A stretch of 5,218 nt of DNA from Melioribacteraceae bacterium (GTDB lineage: Bacteria; Bacteroidota; Ignavibacteria; Ignavibacteriales; Melioribacteraceae): assembly GCA_015494845.1 (NCBI GenBank), contig WGAL01000302.1, forward strand, positions 1 to 5,218, in the 5' to 3' direction. The notes under the pieces were generated by a model. The model did not search any database, was not told the DNA's origin, and saw only the letters and a list, made by a program, of their open reading frames with translations. Below are positions 1-5,218 of the stretch, one piece after another (the first letter of the stretch is position 1; each line of letters opens with the position of its first letter). Position numbers and translations under genes: made by a program.

Positions 1-140
1 CTCGAAATCACAAAGAAAAAGTCGTCGAAATAATTCGATTTTCTTTTAAATAAAGCTTCGAGCAAAAGTTCGTCGCTTAAACTTTCAACGGCGTCTTTCA
101 GCATTTCGGATAAGTGTTCTTTGTGTTTCTCGCTATTCAT
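1..140 (-). CDS. Hypothetical protein, 5' part only (cut by window edge)
   Basis: An open frame starts at ATG (140-138) and runs off the left edge, giving 46 complete codons. The peptide begins MNSEKHKEHLSEM and continues as a probable amphipathic helix (DAVESLSDELLLEALF), then a KRKS stretch and a Phe/Asp-rich segment (YFDDFFF). I do not recognise the family; the acidic helical start looks soluble, and no signal peptide is visible. An in-frame TAA at 146-144 lies two codons before the ATG, so the start cannot lie further upstream. There is no Shine-Dalgarno sequence before the ATG, whereas a TATAAT-like hexamer sits almost on top of it, which could mean a leaderless mRNA. It lies 57 bp downstream of the 198-896 gene in the same direction, so it could also be the last member of that unit. 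With so few residues visible, a chance open frame cannot be fully excluded. Confidence 0.5.
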   Translation of the reverse strand, partial: MNSEKHKEHLSEMLKDAVESLSDELLLEALFKRKSNYFDDFFFVIS

Positions 141-197
141 ATTTTATTATATAAGAATAATTTACTTCAAAAAATACTAAATAAAATTTATTTTTTG
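141..197. other. Short AT-rich intergenic spacer
   Basis: These 57 bp separate two leftward genes. They include the candidate -10 box and an A/T-only palindrome (AAATAAAATTTATTT, 179-193), which has no G-C pairs and is too weak to call a terminator. Confidence 0.35.
146..151 (-). promoter_or_regulatory. Candidate -10 box (TATAAT) for the leftmost gene
   Basis: The minus strand reads TATAAT exactly at 151-146, only five bases before the ATG at 140. A transcript starting six or seven bases downstream would begin at or within the start codon. The -35 side is poor: with 16-bp spacing the hexamer is TTTTTG. In such AT-rich DNA a TATAAT can occur by chance, so this is only a candidate. Confidence 0.3.
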
Positions 198-896
198 TCA
201 TGCTTTGTCATTAAAAAACGACTGGAAGTAATTTGAATAATCCTCAAAATCCTTGTTTTCCAACGTCATCGTAATAAACGACGAAAAAGTATCGAGAATC
301 GCAACCGCGTTTAAGTTTGCATCTTTCAAAGAAAACGTTCTTACTTGCTCGGCAATGTTTCTGTTTACAATTTGAATGTCGTTATAAATTTTTCGCAAGC
401 CGTTTAATTGCCAATCGGGCTGTAAACCGTTTTTTGCTCTTAAATATTGAGCAAACAAATAAGTTGAAATTACGCGAAACTCTGTTTCGACCGGCGTTGC
501 AAAAGGCAGATGAAAAGGAACAAGCGGTTTTAATTTTGCGAAAACCGGACAACCGCTAACAGGCATAATCACGCCGAGTAACGCGCTTAATCCTTCCTGA
601 ACCGTTCCCTCTCTAACATAATTACGGGGCTCGGTCGAAACGGTAATTTTTGTTTTACGGTATGAATAAATGTTTGAGAAAAAATCTATAATTTCAGGCA
701 AGCGCAAAGCAAGCGGACAATACTCCGCATTTTTTAACGGACAATTTTTACAACGGAAATTTTCAATTTTTGCCCAATCCGAAAAATGCGGCGCATTTTC
801 AATCAGCAAATTTTCCCGGTCAATTGTTACCGTAAAACTTTTACTTGTTCCGTCCTCAAAATCAAAACGGTATGATATATTTATTTTACCGTTCAC
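198..896 (-). CDS. Conserved protein of unknown function, DUF6901-like, with Cys cluster
   Basis: This is a 232-residue soluble protein without signal peptide or membrane segment. The N-terminal 30 residues look like beta strands (ISYRFDFEDG, FTVTIDREN). A cysteine group follows, C49-x2-C52-P-x6-C60-P, then a conserved-looking central part with SGCP (C116) and HLPF (129-132), and a mostly helical C-terminal half containing a YLFAQYL segment and an NAVAILD segment. From memory the pattern (NCPL...CP, LQ-GLSxLxG, SGCP, HLPF, QYL) matches a family labelled DUF6901; no function is known to me. Four cysteines could form a metal or Fe-S site, but that is inference. The start codon is GTG (896-894), because no ATG lies near the N-terminus. 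It overlaps the end of the upstream oxidoreductase gene by 11 bp and has no visible Shine-Dalgarno sequence, so it is probably made by translational coupling. It ends with TGA at 200-198. Confidence 0.75.
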   Translation of the reverse strand: MNGKINISYRFDFEDGTSKSFTVTIDRENLLIENAPHFSDWAKIENFRCKNCPLKNAEYCPLALRLPEIIDFFSNIYSYRKTKITVSTEPRNYVREGTVQEGLSALLGVIMPVSGCPVFAKLKPLVPFHLPFATPVETEFRVISTYLFAQYLRAKNGLQPDWQLNGLRKIYNDIQIVNRNIAEQVRTFSLKDANLNAVAILDTFSSFITMTLENKDFEDYSNYFQSFFNDKA

Positions 897-1845
897 TATT
901 TATTTTTAACAAATATTCGAATTGTTTGTCGAAACCGGAAATTAGTTCGTCAAAAATTTCTTTTACGGTTTTAAGTTTTGTGATTTGCGCCGCGCCTTGC
1001 CCGGCTTCGAGCATTCCTTCTTCCAAATCGCCTTCGAAAATTCCGCGACGCTCGCGTTTTTCTCCCAAAATTCGCTTTAACGTTTCTTCGCCCACGCCGG
1101 AATATTCGGCTTTGATTGCATCTTCCGCAAATTTGTTTTTAATTACGCGCGCCATTGCGATTTTCTTCAAAATCAGAGCCGTGTCGGTTTCTTTTGCATT
1201 TAAAATTGCTTGCTTGAAGTTTTCGTGCGCGGAAGATTCTACGGAAGCGGCAAAAAGCGTTCCGATTTGCGCGCCTTCGGCGCCAAGCGCAAGCGCGGCA
1301 AGGATTGCTTTTCCGGAGCTTATTCCTCCAGCGGCAATTACCGGAATTTCAACGTTTTCCGAAATATAAGGAACAAGCGCCAGCGTGGTTATTTCGTCGG
1401 AGCCGTTATGCCCGCCTGCTTCCACGCCTTCGGCTACAACCGTATCGCAACCGACGGATTCCGCTTTTTTTGCTTGCTTCAAATTTGCGATAACGTGCGC
1501 AACGGTAATTCCGTGCTTTTTGAATTCCTCGATAAATTTACCAGGATGTCCTGCGGAAGTAAAAACAATCTTTACGTTTTCTTCAACAATTACTTTAACC
1601 AAATCGGCGGCGTCGTTTCGCAAAAGGGGCAAATTTACGCCGAAAGGTTTTTGCGTTGCGGCTTTGCATTTTTGAATATGTTCGCGCAACAAATCCGCTT
1701 TCATCGAACCCGCGCCAATTAAGCCGAGTCCGCCGTTTTCCGAAACCGCCGAAGCGAGTTTCCAACCGGAAACCCAAACCATTCCGCCTTGAATAATCGG
1801 ATATTTTATTCCGAAGAGTTCGGTTACACGATTATTAATATTCAT
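886..1845 (-). CDS. FMN-dependent oxidoreductase, FabK / nitronate monooxygenase family
   Basis: This 319-residue protein is a cytoplasmic TIM-barrel flavoprotein of the 2-nitropropane dioxygenase-like family. Family signatures in order are YPIIQGGMVWVS (15-26), GGLGLIGAG (38-46), KPFGVNLPLL (66-75), AEGVEAGGHNG (138-148, with His146 at the position of the catalytic/FMN-contacting histidine), PVIAAGGI (168-175) and a phosphate-binding GAEGAQIGTLF segment (188-198). From memory it resembles the pneumococcal enoyl-ACP reductase II FabK along most of its length, including the C-terminal EAGQGAAQI element (280-288), and it is about FabK length (roughly 320). FabK reduces enoyl-ACP with NADH and FMN in fatty-acid elongation; related enzymes oxidise alkyl nitronates. 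Sequence alone does not decide between them, so no symbol is given. The ATG at 1845-1843 is preceded by AAAAGGAA five bases away, a good ribosome binding site. No other fatty-acid synthesis gene is adjacent. It is the first gene of a pair with the 198-896 gene. Confidence 0.88.
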   Translation of the reverse strand: MNINNRVTELFGIKYPIIQGGMVWVSGWKLASAVSENGGLGLIGAGSMKADLLREHIQKCKAATQKPFGVNLPLLRNDAADLVKVIVEENVKIVFTSAGHPGKFIEEFKKHGITVAHVIANLKQAKKAESVGCDTVVAEGVEAGGHNGSDEITTLALVPYISENVEIPVIAAGGISSGKAILAALALGAEGAQIGTLFAASVESSAHENFKQAILNAKETDTALILKKIAMARVIKNKFAEDAIKAEYSGVGEETLKRILGEKRERRGIFEGDLEEGMLEAGQGAAQITKLKTVKEIFDELISGFDKQFEYLLKINSER

Positions 1846-2067
1846 CTGTATTCCTTTTCGCTTGTTTTTCGAGTTTCAATTTAAATAAAAAACAGCAACA
1901 AAAATATAATTTTTAGCGACGAGATTTTGGTTAAGGTTAAGATTGAAGTCGAGTAAATTGTAAAGTAAAATAGCACGCAGATTTTTTATGATTGTTTATG
2001 ATTTCCCAAAATTATCCAACCCTCTATTAATCCAAAAACGTTGTCAAGGAAAATTTTACAAATATTT
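1846..2067. other. Intergenic spacer between two leftward units
   Basis: This 222-bp AT-rich stretch separates the decarboxylase stop from the FabK-like start. I see no G+C-rich hairpin followed by a T run, so no intrinsic terminator is supported, and no clear -35/-10 pair. Short repeats are present: GGTTAA twice in tandem (1929-1940), TTTATGATT twice with a 10-bp period (1985-1993 and 1995-2003), and TTGTCAA at 2041-2047 and again at 2073-2079 inside the end of the decarboxylase gene. It probably holds the promoter of the FabK-like gene, by position only. Confidence 0.4.
1851..1858 (-). promoter_or_regulatory. Ribosome binding site of the FabK-like gene
   Basis: The minus strand reads AAAAGGAA five bases before the ATG at 1845. 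This fixes the start and contrasts with the absence of such a site before the overlapping downstream gene. Confidence 0.6.
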
Positions 2068-3501
2068 TCAAGTTGTCAATTTTTCGTATTCTTCAAGTAT
2101 AATATTTTTCGCCGCTTCAACGTCTTCCGCAAAAGTTCTAACGCCTGAAACCGCAAGCCGCAAGGCAAATTTTTCTTTTAATTTTGTGTGGGAAAGAAAC
2201 AATTTTCCGCTCTTGTTTATTTTTTCCAATAATTTTTCGTTAAATGCGTTGATGTCGGCATTTTCATTTTTCGGCAAAGCGCGAAAAACAACAACGCTGA
2301 AATTTACCGGCGCAAGCAATTCAAAACGATTGTCTTTCATAACAAATCCGGCAAAGTCGTTAGCCAAATCGACGTGGCGTAAAATTATTTTTTCCAATCC
2401 CTCCCTGCCGAAATACCGCAACGTAAACCAAAACTTTAACGCTCTGAACCGGCGACCGAGTTGCAAGCCGTAATCCATATAATTTATTGCGCCGTTTACT
2501 TCGTCGGTTTTCAGATATTCCGGCGTTAGCGCGAACGCGGATTTCAAGGTTTGCGGATGTTTAACAAACAAAACGCTAAAATCTATCGGGATAAAAAGCC
2601 ACTTGTGCGGATTTACCACAATAGAATCAGCGTTTTCCCAACCCGCCGTAATTTTAGAACGCAATTTTTCCACAATAGCCGCAGAACCGCCGTACGCCGC
2701 GTCAACGTGAAGCCAAATGTTTTTATCCTTAATAATTTCACCTATTTGCGGAACCAGGTCAATCGCTGTGGTTGAAGTTGTTCCGACAGTGGCGACAACC
2801 GCAACCGGAACAATTCCGTTTTGCTCGTCTTCGGAAATAGCTTCCGCGAGTTGTTCCGGTATCATCGCAAAATTTTCATCCGTTGGAATTTTACGCGCTG
2901 CGTCAAGTCCGAAACCAAGGGTAATGGCGGCTTTTTCAATCGAAGAATGCGCTTCTTCCGAAATATAAATCCGCGCTTTTGGCAAGGAAAACATTCCCTC
3001 GCGTCGCGCCTTCCCTGGAAACGCATTTTCCCGCGCCGCCGCAAGCGCGTGCATCGAACTGATTGAAGCGGTATCGTAAACAATCGGGAAAAATTTATCG
3101 CTTAAACCAAGCATTAAACGAAACCAATTCAGAACGGTTTCTTCAAGTTCTACGGAAGCAGGCGCGGTTTTCCAAATCATTCCGTTTACGTTGAACGCCG
3201 CTGCCAAATATTCGCCAAGAATTCCCGGCGCGGCGGATGTGGAATTGAAATAAGCCATAAATCGCGGATGATTCCAATGCGTCATTGCAGGCATTATCAA
3301 ATTATCCAAATCGCCGAAGATATTCGACAAATCCTCGCCTTTTTCAGGGAAGCTTTGCGGCAATCTGTTTTTCAATTCACCAGGGGAAATTTGAGCGAGC
3401 GGCGGTTTGTCGGGAAGGTTTTCGAAATACTCGGCAATGTAGCGAGTGAATTTGTCCGCAAGTTCCCTAAACTTTTCCGGCGTTATATCTCTATCGTGCA
3501 T
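2068..3501 (-). CDS. Group II PLP-dependent amino-acid decarboxylase (aromatic AADC type)
   Basis: This 477-residue cytoplasmic enzyme belongs to the fold-type I, group II pyridoxal-phosphate decarboxylases (relatives of DOPA/tryptophan/tyrosine decarboxylases), which turn an L-amino acid into an amine plus CO2. Length is normal for the group. Visible landmarks are THWNHPRFMAYF (74-85), WKTAPASVELE (110-120), the PLP-phosphate segment DTASISS (143-149), EEAHSS with ring-stacking His185, TVGTTST with Thr242, HVDAAYGG with Asp267 (PLP ring nitrogen), NPHKW with Schiff-base Lys300, and LGRRFRALKFW (348-358). Tyr341 aligns, by my reading, with the mobile-loop tyrosine (Tyr332 in human AADC) that favours decarboxylation over aldehyde formation, so decarboxylase activity is likely. 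The substrate cannot be named; an aromatic amino acid is the first guess. The ATG (3501-3499) directly follows the TAA of the DUF971 gene, implying one mRNA and coupled translation. Only a weak GGAA-type site precedes it. The gene ends with TGA. Confidence 0.9.
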   Translation of the reverse strand: MHDRDITPEKFRELADKFTRYIAEYFENLPDKPPLAQISPGELKNRLPQSFPEKGEDLSNIFGDLDNLIMPAMTHWNHPRFMAYFNSTSAAPGILGEYLAAAFNVNGMIWKTAPASVELEETVLNWFRLMLGLSDKFFPIVYDTASISSMHALAAARENAFPGKARREGMFSLPKARIYISEEAHSSIEKAAITLGFGLDAARKIPTDENFAMIPEQLAEAISEDEQNGIVPVAVVATVGTTSTTAIDLVPQIGEIIKDKNIWLHVDAAYGGSAAIVEKLRSKITAGWENADSIVVNPHKWLFIPIDFSVLFVKHPQTLKSAFALTPEYLKTDEVNGAINYMDYGLQLGRRFRALKFWFTLRYFGREGLEKIILRHVDLANDFAGFVMKDNRFELLAPVNFSVVVFRALPKNENADINAFNEKLLEKINKSGKLFLSHTKLKEKFALRLAVSGVRTFAEDVEAAKNIILEEYEKLTT

Positions 3502-3840
3502 TTATTCTATTCCGTTCTCCGAAAGCGTTTGTTCAAACATCTCGCCCCAATTCCGCAAAAGCGGAAAATCGTAAATTCCGTAATCGTAACCGTCGCCCCA
3601 TAGAATTTTAATTCCGTAATTCCCGACAACCTCGATGTTTTTAATTTCATATTTCCCTTCTTTATCCGGTCCTTGCGGCGGAGGCGGAATGGTTTTCCAC
3701 AAAATTTGTTCGCCTTTGTTGTTTGCGTCCGGCGATTCGTCGCGCAAATATTTTACCGGATAACGAAACGTTTTTCCATCGTCCCAAGTAATTTCAAGTT
3801 GTTTGGTCTCTCTATTTAATTTGATTTTTGTCGGTTGCAT
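3502..3840 (-). CDS. DUF971 family protein (GBBH-like N-terminal domain)
   Basis: This small soluble protein of 112 residues is a single DUF971 domain, the fold found at the N-terminus of gamma-butyrobetaine hydroxylase and as stand-alone bacterial proteins. The family pattern is clear: PTKIKLNRETKQLEITWDDG (3-22), a YLRDESPDA segment (31-39, equivalent to the LRxxSPxA of bacterial members), VVGNYGIKILWGDG (71-84) and a YDYGIYDF tail (85-92). It has no cysteine, so the zinc site known in the eukaryotic hydroxylase domain cannot form in the same way; this seems usual for bacterial members with SP in that place. A proline run (PPPP, 52-55) lies in a loop insertion of about 20 residues. The biochemical role of the family is not settled. 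The ATG (3840-3838) has AAAGGAG five bases upstream. Its stop codon touches the decarboxylase start, so the two genes form an operon led by this one. Confidence 0.88.
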   Translation of the reverse strand: MQPTKIKLNRETKQLEITWDDGKTFRYPVKYLRDESPDANNKGEQILWKTIPPPPQGPDKEGKYEIKNIEVVGNYGIKILWGDGYDYGIYDFPLLRNWGEMFEQTLSENGIE

Positions 3841-3845
3841 ATTTT

Positions 3846-3852
3846 CTCCTTT
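3846..3852 (-). promoter_or_regulatory. Ribosome binding site of the DUF971 gene
   Basis: The minus strand reads AAAGGAG, close to the anti-16S consensus, five bases before the ATG. It is the strongest site on the minus strand here and probably drives translation of both coupled genes. Confidence 0.65.
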
Positions 3853-3879
3853 GTTGAACTAATTTTTCGAAAACGAAAA

Positions 3880-3912
3880 TAAACGGAAACCCAAACTAAG
3901 CTTCCGTGTTTA
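3880..3912. repeat. Imperfect inverted repeat (possible 5'-UTR hairpin of the DUF971 operon)
   Basis: TAAACGGAA (3880-3888) pairs with TTCCGTGTTTA (3902-3912), leaving a two-base bulge and a 13-base loop. It lies 40 bp upstream of the DUF971 start, so it could be a hairpin in that leader RNA or an operator. No T run follows on either strand, so it does not look like a terminator. Confidence 0.35.
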
Positions 3913-3928
3913 AAGCGAGATTTAATTC

Positions 3929-3959
3929 GAGAGTAACCAAAACGCGTAAGTTACATCTC
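3929..3959. repeat. Near-perfect inverted repeat in the divergent hrcA promoter region
   Basis: GAGAGTAAC (3929-3937) and GTTACATCTC (3950-3959) are inverted copies differing by one inserted base, separated by 12 bases. It is located about 65 bp upstream of hrcA and about 90 bp upstream of the divergent DUF971 gene, a place where an operator for either could sit. It does not match the CIRCE sequence (TTAGCACTC-N9-GAGTGCTAA). Confidence 0.4.
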
Positions 3960-3979
3960 ATTTAGTCTGAAAAAATAAT
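3951..3979 (+). promoter_or_regulatory. Weak candidate promoter for hrcA
   Basis: AATAAT at 3974-3979 differs from the TATAAT consensus at one base. TTACAT at 3951-3956 lies 17 bp upstream, inside the right arm of the inverted repeat, but matches the -35 consensus poorly. Overlap of the two would suit repressor control. The AT-rich context makes false matches likely. Confidence 0.2.
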
Positions 3980-3997
3980 TAATTTTTAATAAATTTA

Positions 3998-4011
3998 TTT
4001 GTTTAAACAAA
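3998..4011. promoter_or_regulatory. Perfect 14-bp palindrome just upstream of hrcA
   Basis: TTTGTTTAAACAAA is a perfect palindrome ending 13 bases before the hrcA ATG. It occupies the place where an operator or a leader hairpin would affect hrcA-grpE expression. It may equally be chance in AT-rich DNA; no protein is known to me to bind it. Confidence 0.35.
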
Positions 4012-4024
4012 AGAATAATTATTT

Positions 4025-5083
4025 ATGCGGACGAATGCAATTGAACTGAGCGAACGCGAAAAGGCGATACTGCGCTATGTGATTCACCAATATATTTTGA
4101 CGGCGAATCCTGTCGGCTCGCGCAATATTTCCAAAAAATACGACTTGGGATTATCGCCTGCCACAATCCGCAATATTATGGCGGATTTGGAAGAGCTCGG
4201 TTACTTGGACCATCCGCATACTTCGGCAGGACGCGTTCCAACCGACAAAGGTTACCGGTTTTATGTCGATTCGCTTATGCCAAAGCCGCGTCTTGCCAAA
4301 AGCGAGAAAGAATTTATTAAACGTTCTTTGGAAAAGAATTTCGATTCGCCGAACGCCGCGCTGAAATTGGCGTCGGACGTTTTGAGCGAAATTACAAATC
4401 AGCTTGCGTGCGTAACTTATCCGAAATTCGAAAGCGCTAAGTTGGATAAAATTCGCCTCGTTAAACTTTCCACAAAGCGCTTGTTGGTGGTAATTACAAT
4501 AAAATCCGGATTGGTTCGCACGATTACGCTTGAATTAAATTCAAACTTGGAAAGCGGGAAAATTGAAGCGGTTCAGAAATTTTTGAACGAACGGCTTTCT
4601 GGCTTGACGTTCCGCGAGATACGCGAAACCTTGCCGAAACGCTTGAAAGGAAAAGCGAACAAAGATTTGCAACCGATAATCAGATTGTTCCTTGAATCGT
4701 CGGATAAAATTTTCGCGAATATACCAGGCGATGAAAAAGCGTTTATATCAGGCGTTTCGCGCGTGGTTCATCAACCGGAATTTTCCGACCACGAAAAAGT
4801 GGAAAGCATTATCGAACTTATCGAAAATAAAGACGTGATAGTTCATTTTATTGACGAAACATTTTCGGAAAAACAAAAAAAATTGGCGATTGCTATCGGA
4901 AAAGAAGCGAAAGAAAAACGATTCGAAGAATACAGTTTGATTGTAAAGAGATATAAACTCGGAGAAGTTAGCGGCGCGCTCGGAATTATCGGACCGAAGC
5001 GAATGGAATATTCCAAAACCGTCGCCGCCATTGAATTTATTGCGGAAACTTTATCCAAAGAGATGAAGAAAATTGAAAATTAG
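4025..5083 (+). CDS. hrcA: Heat-inducible transcription repressor HrcA
   Basis: HrcA is the repressor of class I heat-shock genes; it normally binds the CIRCE operator as a dimer and depends on GroEL for activity, so chaperone titration relieves repression. The 352-residue length is typical (about 340-350). The N-terminal winged helix-turn-helix is complete: LSEREKAILRYVIHQYI (8-24), PVGSRNISKKYDLGLSPA (29-46, recognition region through TIRNIMADLEELGYL, 47-61), and the wing HTSAGRVPTDKGYRFYVD (65-82). The central GAF-like and inserted dimerisation regions follow, and the C-terminal signature GALGIIGPKRMEYSK (317-331) is intact. An in-frame TAA at 4016-4018 prevents an upstream start, and the ATG at 4025 gives the canonical N-terminus. 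No Shine-Dalgarno sequence is visible before it (AAGAATAATTATTT), suggesting weak initiation. The gene leads an operon with grpE 30 bp downstream. No CIRCE consensus is seen upstream, so autoregulation by the usual operator is not supported. Confidence 0.97.
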   Translation: MRTNAIELSEREKAILRYVIHQYILTANPVGSRNISKKYDLGLSPATIRNIMADLEELGYLDHPHTSAGRVPTDKGYRFYVDSLMPKPRLAKSEKEFIKRSLEKNFDSPNAALKLASDVLSEITNQLACVTYPKFESAKLDKIRLVKLSTKRLLVVITIKSGLVRTITLELNSNLESGKIEAVQKFLNERLSGLTFREIRETLPKRLKGKANKDLQPIIRLFLESSDKIFANIPGDEKAFISGVSRVVHQPEFSDHEKVESIIELIENKDVIVHFIDETFSEKQKKLAIAIGKEAKEKRFEEYSLIVKRYKLGEVSGALGIIGPKRMEYSKTVAAIEFIAETLSKEMKKIEN

Positions 5084-5097
5084 GAAAAGAAAAAAAG

Positions 5098-5106
5098 AAA
5101 GGAGAA
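5098..5106 (+). promoter_or_regulatory. Ribosome binding site of grpE
   Basis: AAAGGAGAA ends seven bases before the ATG at 5114, with nine bases from the last G of GGAG (5104) to none of the start codon. It is a strong purine-rich site, in contrast to hrcA, so GrpE should be translated much more than the repressor from the same mRNA. Confidence 0.65.
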
Positions 5107-5113
5107 CATAGAT

Positions 5114-5218
5114 ATGTCAAAAAAGAAAACAAAAAAAACTGAAGAAAAAGCGAAAGAAAAACAAAACGAACAAGAGCTAAAAAAAGAAGAACAAGCTCAT
5201 AACGAACAAGAAGTAAAC
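5114..5218 (+). CDS. grpE: Nucleotide exchange factor GrpE, N-terminal tail only (cut by window edge)
   Basis: The frame starts at ATG 5114 and remains open to the window end (35 codons). The peptide is almost entirely Lys, Glu, Gln and Asn (MSKKKTKKTEEKAKEK, then QNEQELKKEEQAHNEQ), the low-complexity charged tail typical of GrpE before its long dimeric coiled coil. None of the conserved GrpE core is inside the window, so the call rests on position: grpE follows hrcA in the widespread hrcA-grpE-dnaK arrangement, and this start does not resemble DnaK or DnaJ N-termini. GrpE releases ADP from DnaK in the cytoplasm. The gap to hrcA is 30 bp of purine-rich sequence without a promoter or terminator, which implies cotranscription. 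Confidence 0.8.
   Translation, partial: MSKKKTKKTEEKAKEKQNEQELKKEEQAHNEQEVN

Noticed and set aside
179..193. AAATAAAATTTATTT as an intrinsic terminator of the 198-896 gene
   Set aside because: The stem is A-T only with essentially no loop, and no T run follows immediately in the direction of transcription.
845..1722. Several plus-strand open frames, up to 174 codons, opposite the FabK-like gene
   Set aside because: They are antisense shadows of a well-supported flavoenzyme gene; compositions are odd (Ser/Ala/Ile/Pro- or Arg/Phe-rich) and no initiation signals are visible.
1929..2003. Tandem GGTTAA (1929-1940) and TTTATGATT (1985-2003) as a regulatory or iteron-like array
   Set aside because: Only two copies each, short and AT-rich; no origin-like features such as DnaA boxes or a replication gene are nearby.
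1988..2473. Plus-strand open frame of 161 codons
   Set aside because: It lies almost wholly antisense to the decarboxylase, whose family motifs are unambiguous; the translated product is Ser/Phe/Asn-rich without domain features, and there is no ribosome binding site.
3864..3879. TTTTCGAAAA palindrome and CGAAAA tandem repeat as an operator
   Set aside because: Very short and of a composition expected by chance in this spacer; no supporting promoter elements.
3841..4024. CIRCE operator upstream of hrcA
   Set aside because: I looked for TTAGCACTC and GAGTGCTAA arms and close variants; none is present. The inverted repeats that do exist have different sequences and spacing.

Overview
The window reads as ordinary chromosomal DNA from an AT-rich bacterium (about 40% G+C by eye). 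It holds seven coding regions, two of them cut by the window edges. The hrcA-grpE gene order excludes the enterobacterial sigma-32 type of heat-shock control. The other families (FabK-like flavoprotein, DUF971, group II PLP decarboxylase, a DUF6901-like protein) are common in anaerobic Gram-negative lineages. A Fibrobacterota-like or similar host is my guess, but nothing here proves a phylum. I see no transposase, integrase, tRNA, rRNA, CRISPR array or phage gene.

Layout: the first 3.84 kb are read leftward (minus strand) and the last 1.2 kb rightward, with a 184-bp divergent intergenic region at 3841-4024. In minus-strand transcription order there are three groups. First, a DUF971 protein (3502-3840) is followed with zero spacing by a 477-residue group II PLP-dependent amino-acid decarboxylase (2068-3501). 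After a 222-bp gap comes a FabK/nitronate-monooxygenase-type FMN oxidoreductase (886-1845), whose 3' end overlaps by 11 bp the GTG start of a cysteine-containing protein of unknown function (198-896). After 57 bp comes the 5' part of an unrecognised gene (1-140), which may be transcribed as a leaderless mRNA.

On the plus strand, hrcA (4025-5083) encodes the heat-shock repressor. After 30 bp with a strong ribosome binding site it is followed by the first 35 codons of what is almost certainly grpE. HrcA would repress the chaperone operon, and GrpE would act as nucleotide exchange factor for DnaK, expected just beyond the window. No consensus CIRCE operator is visible upstream of hrcA. That region instead carries a perfect 14-bp palindrome and a near-perfect inverted repeat, the most checkable oddities here.

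I found no convincing sign of a new biological system. The findings are modest: unusual candidate operators, tight gene pairings with uncharacterised partners, and unresolved enzyme specificities.
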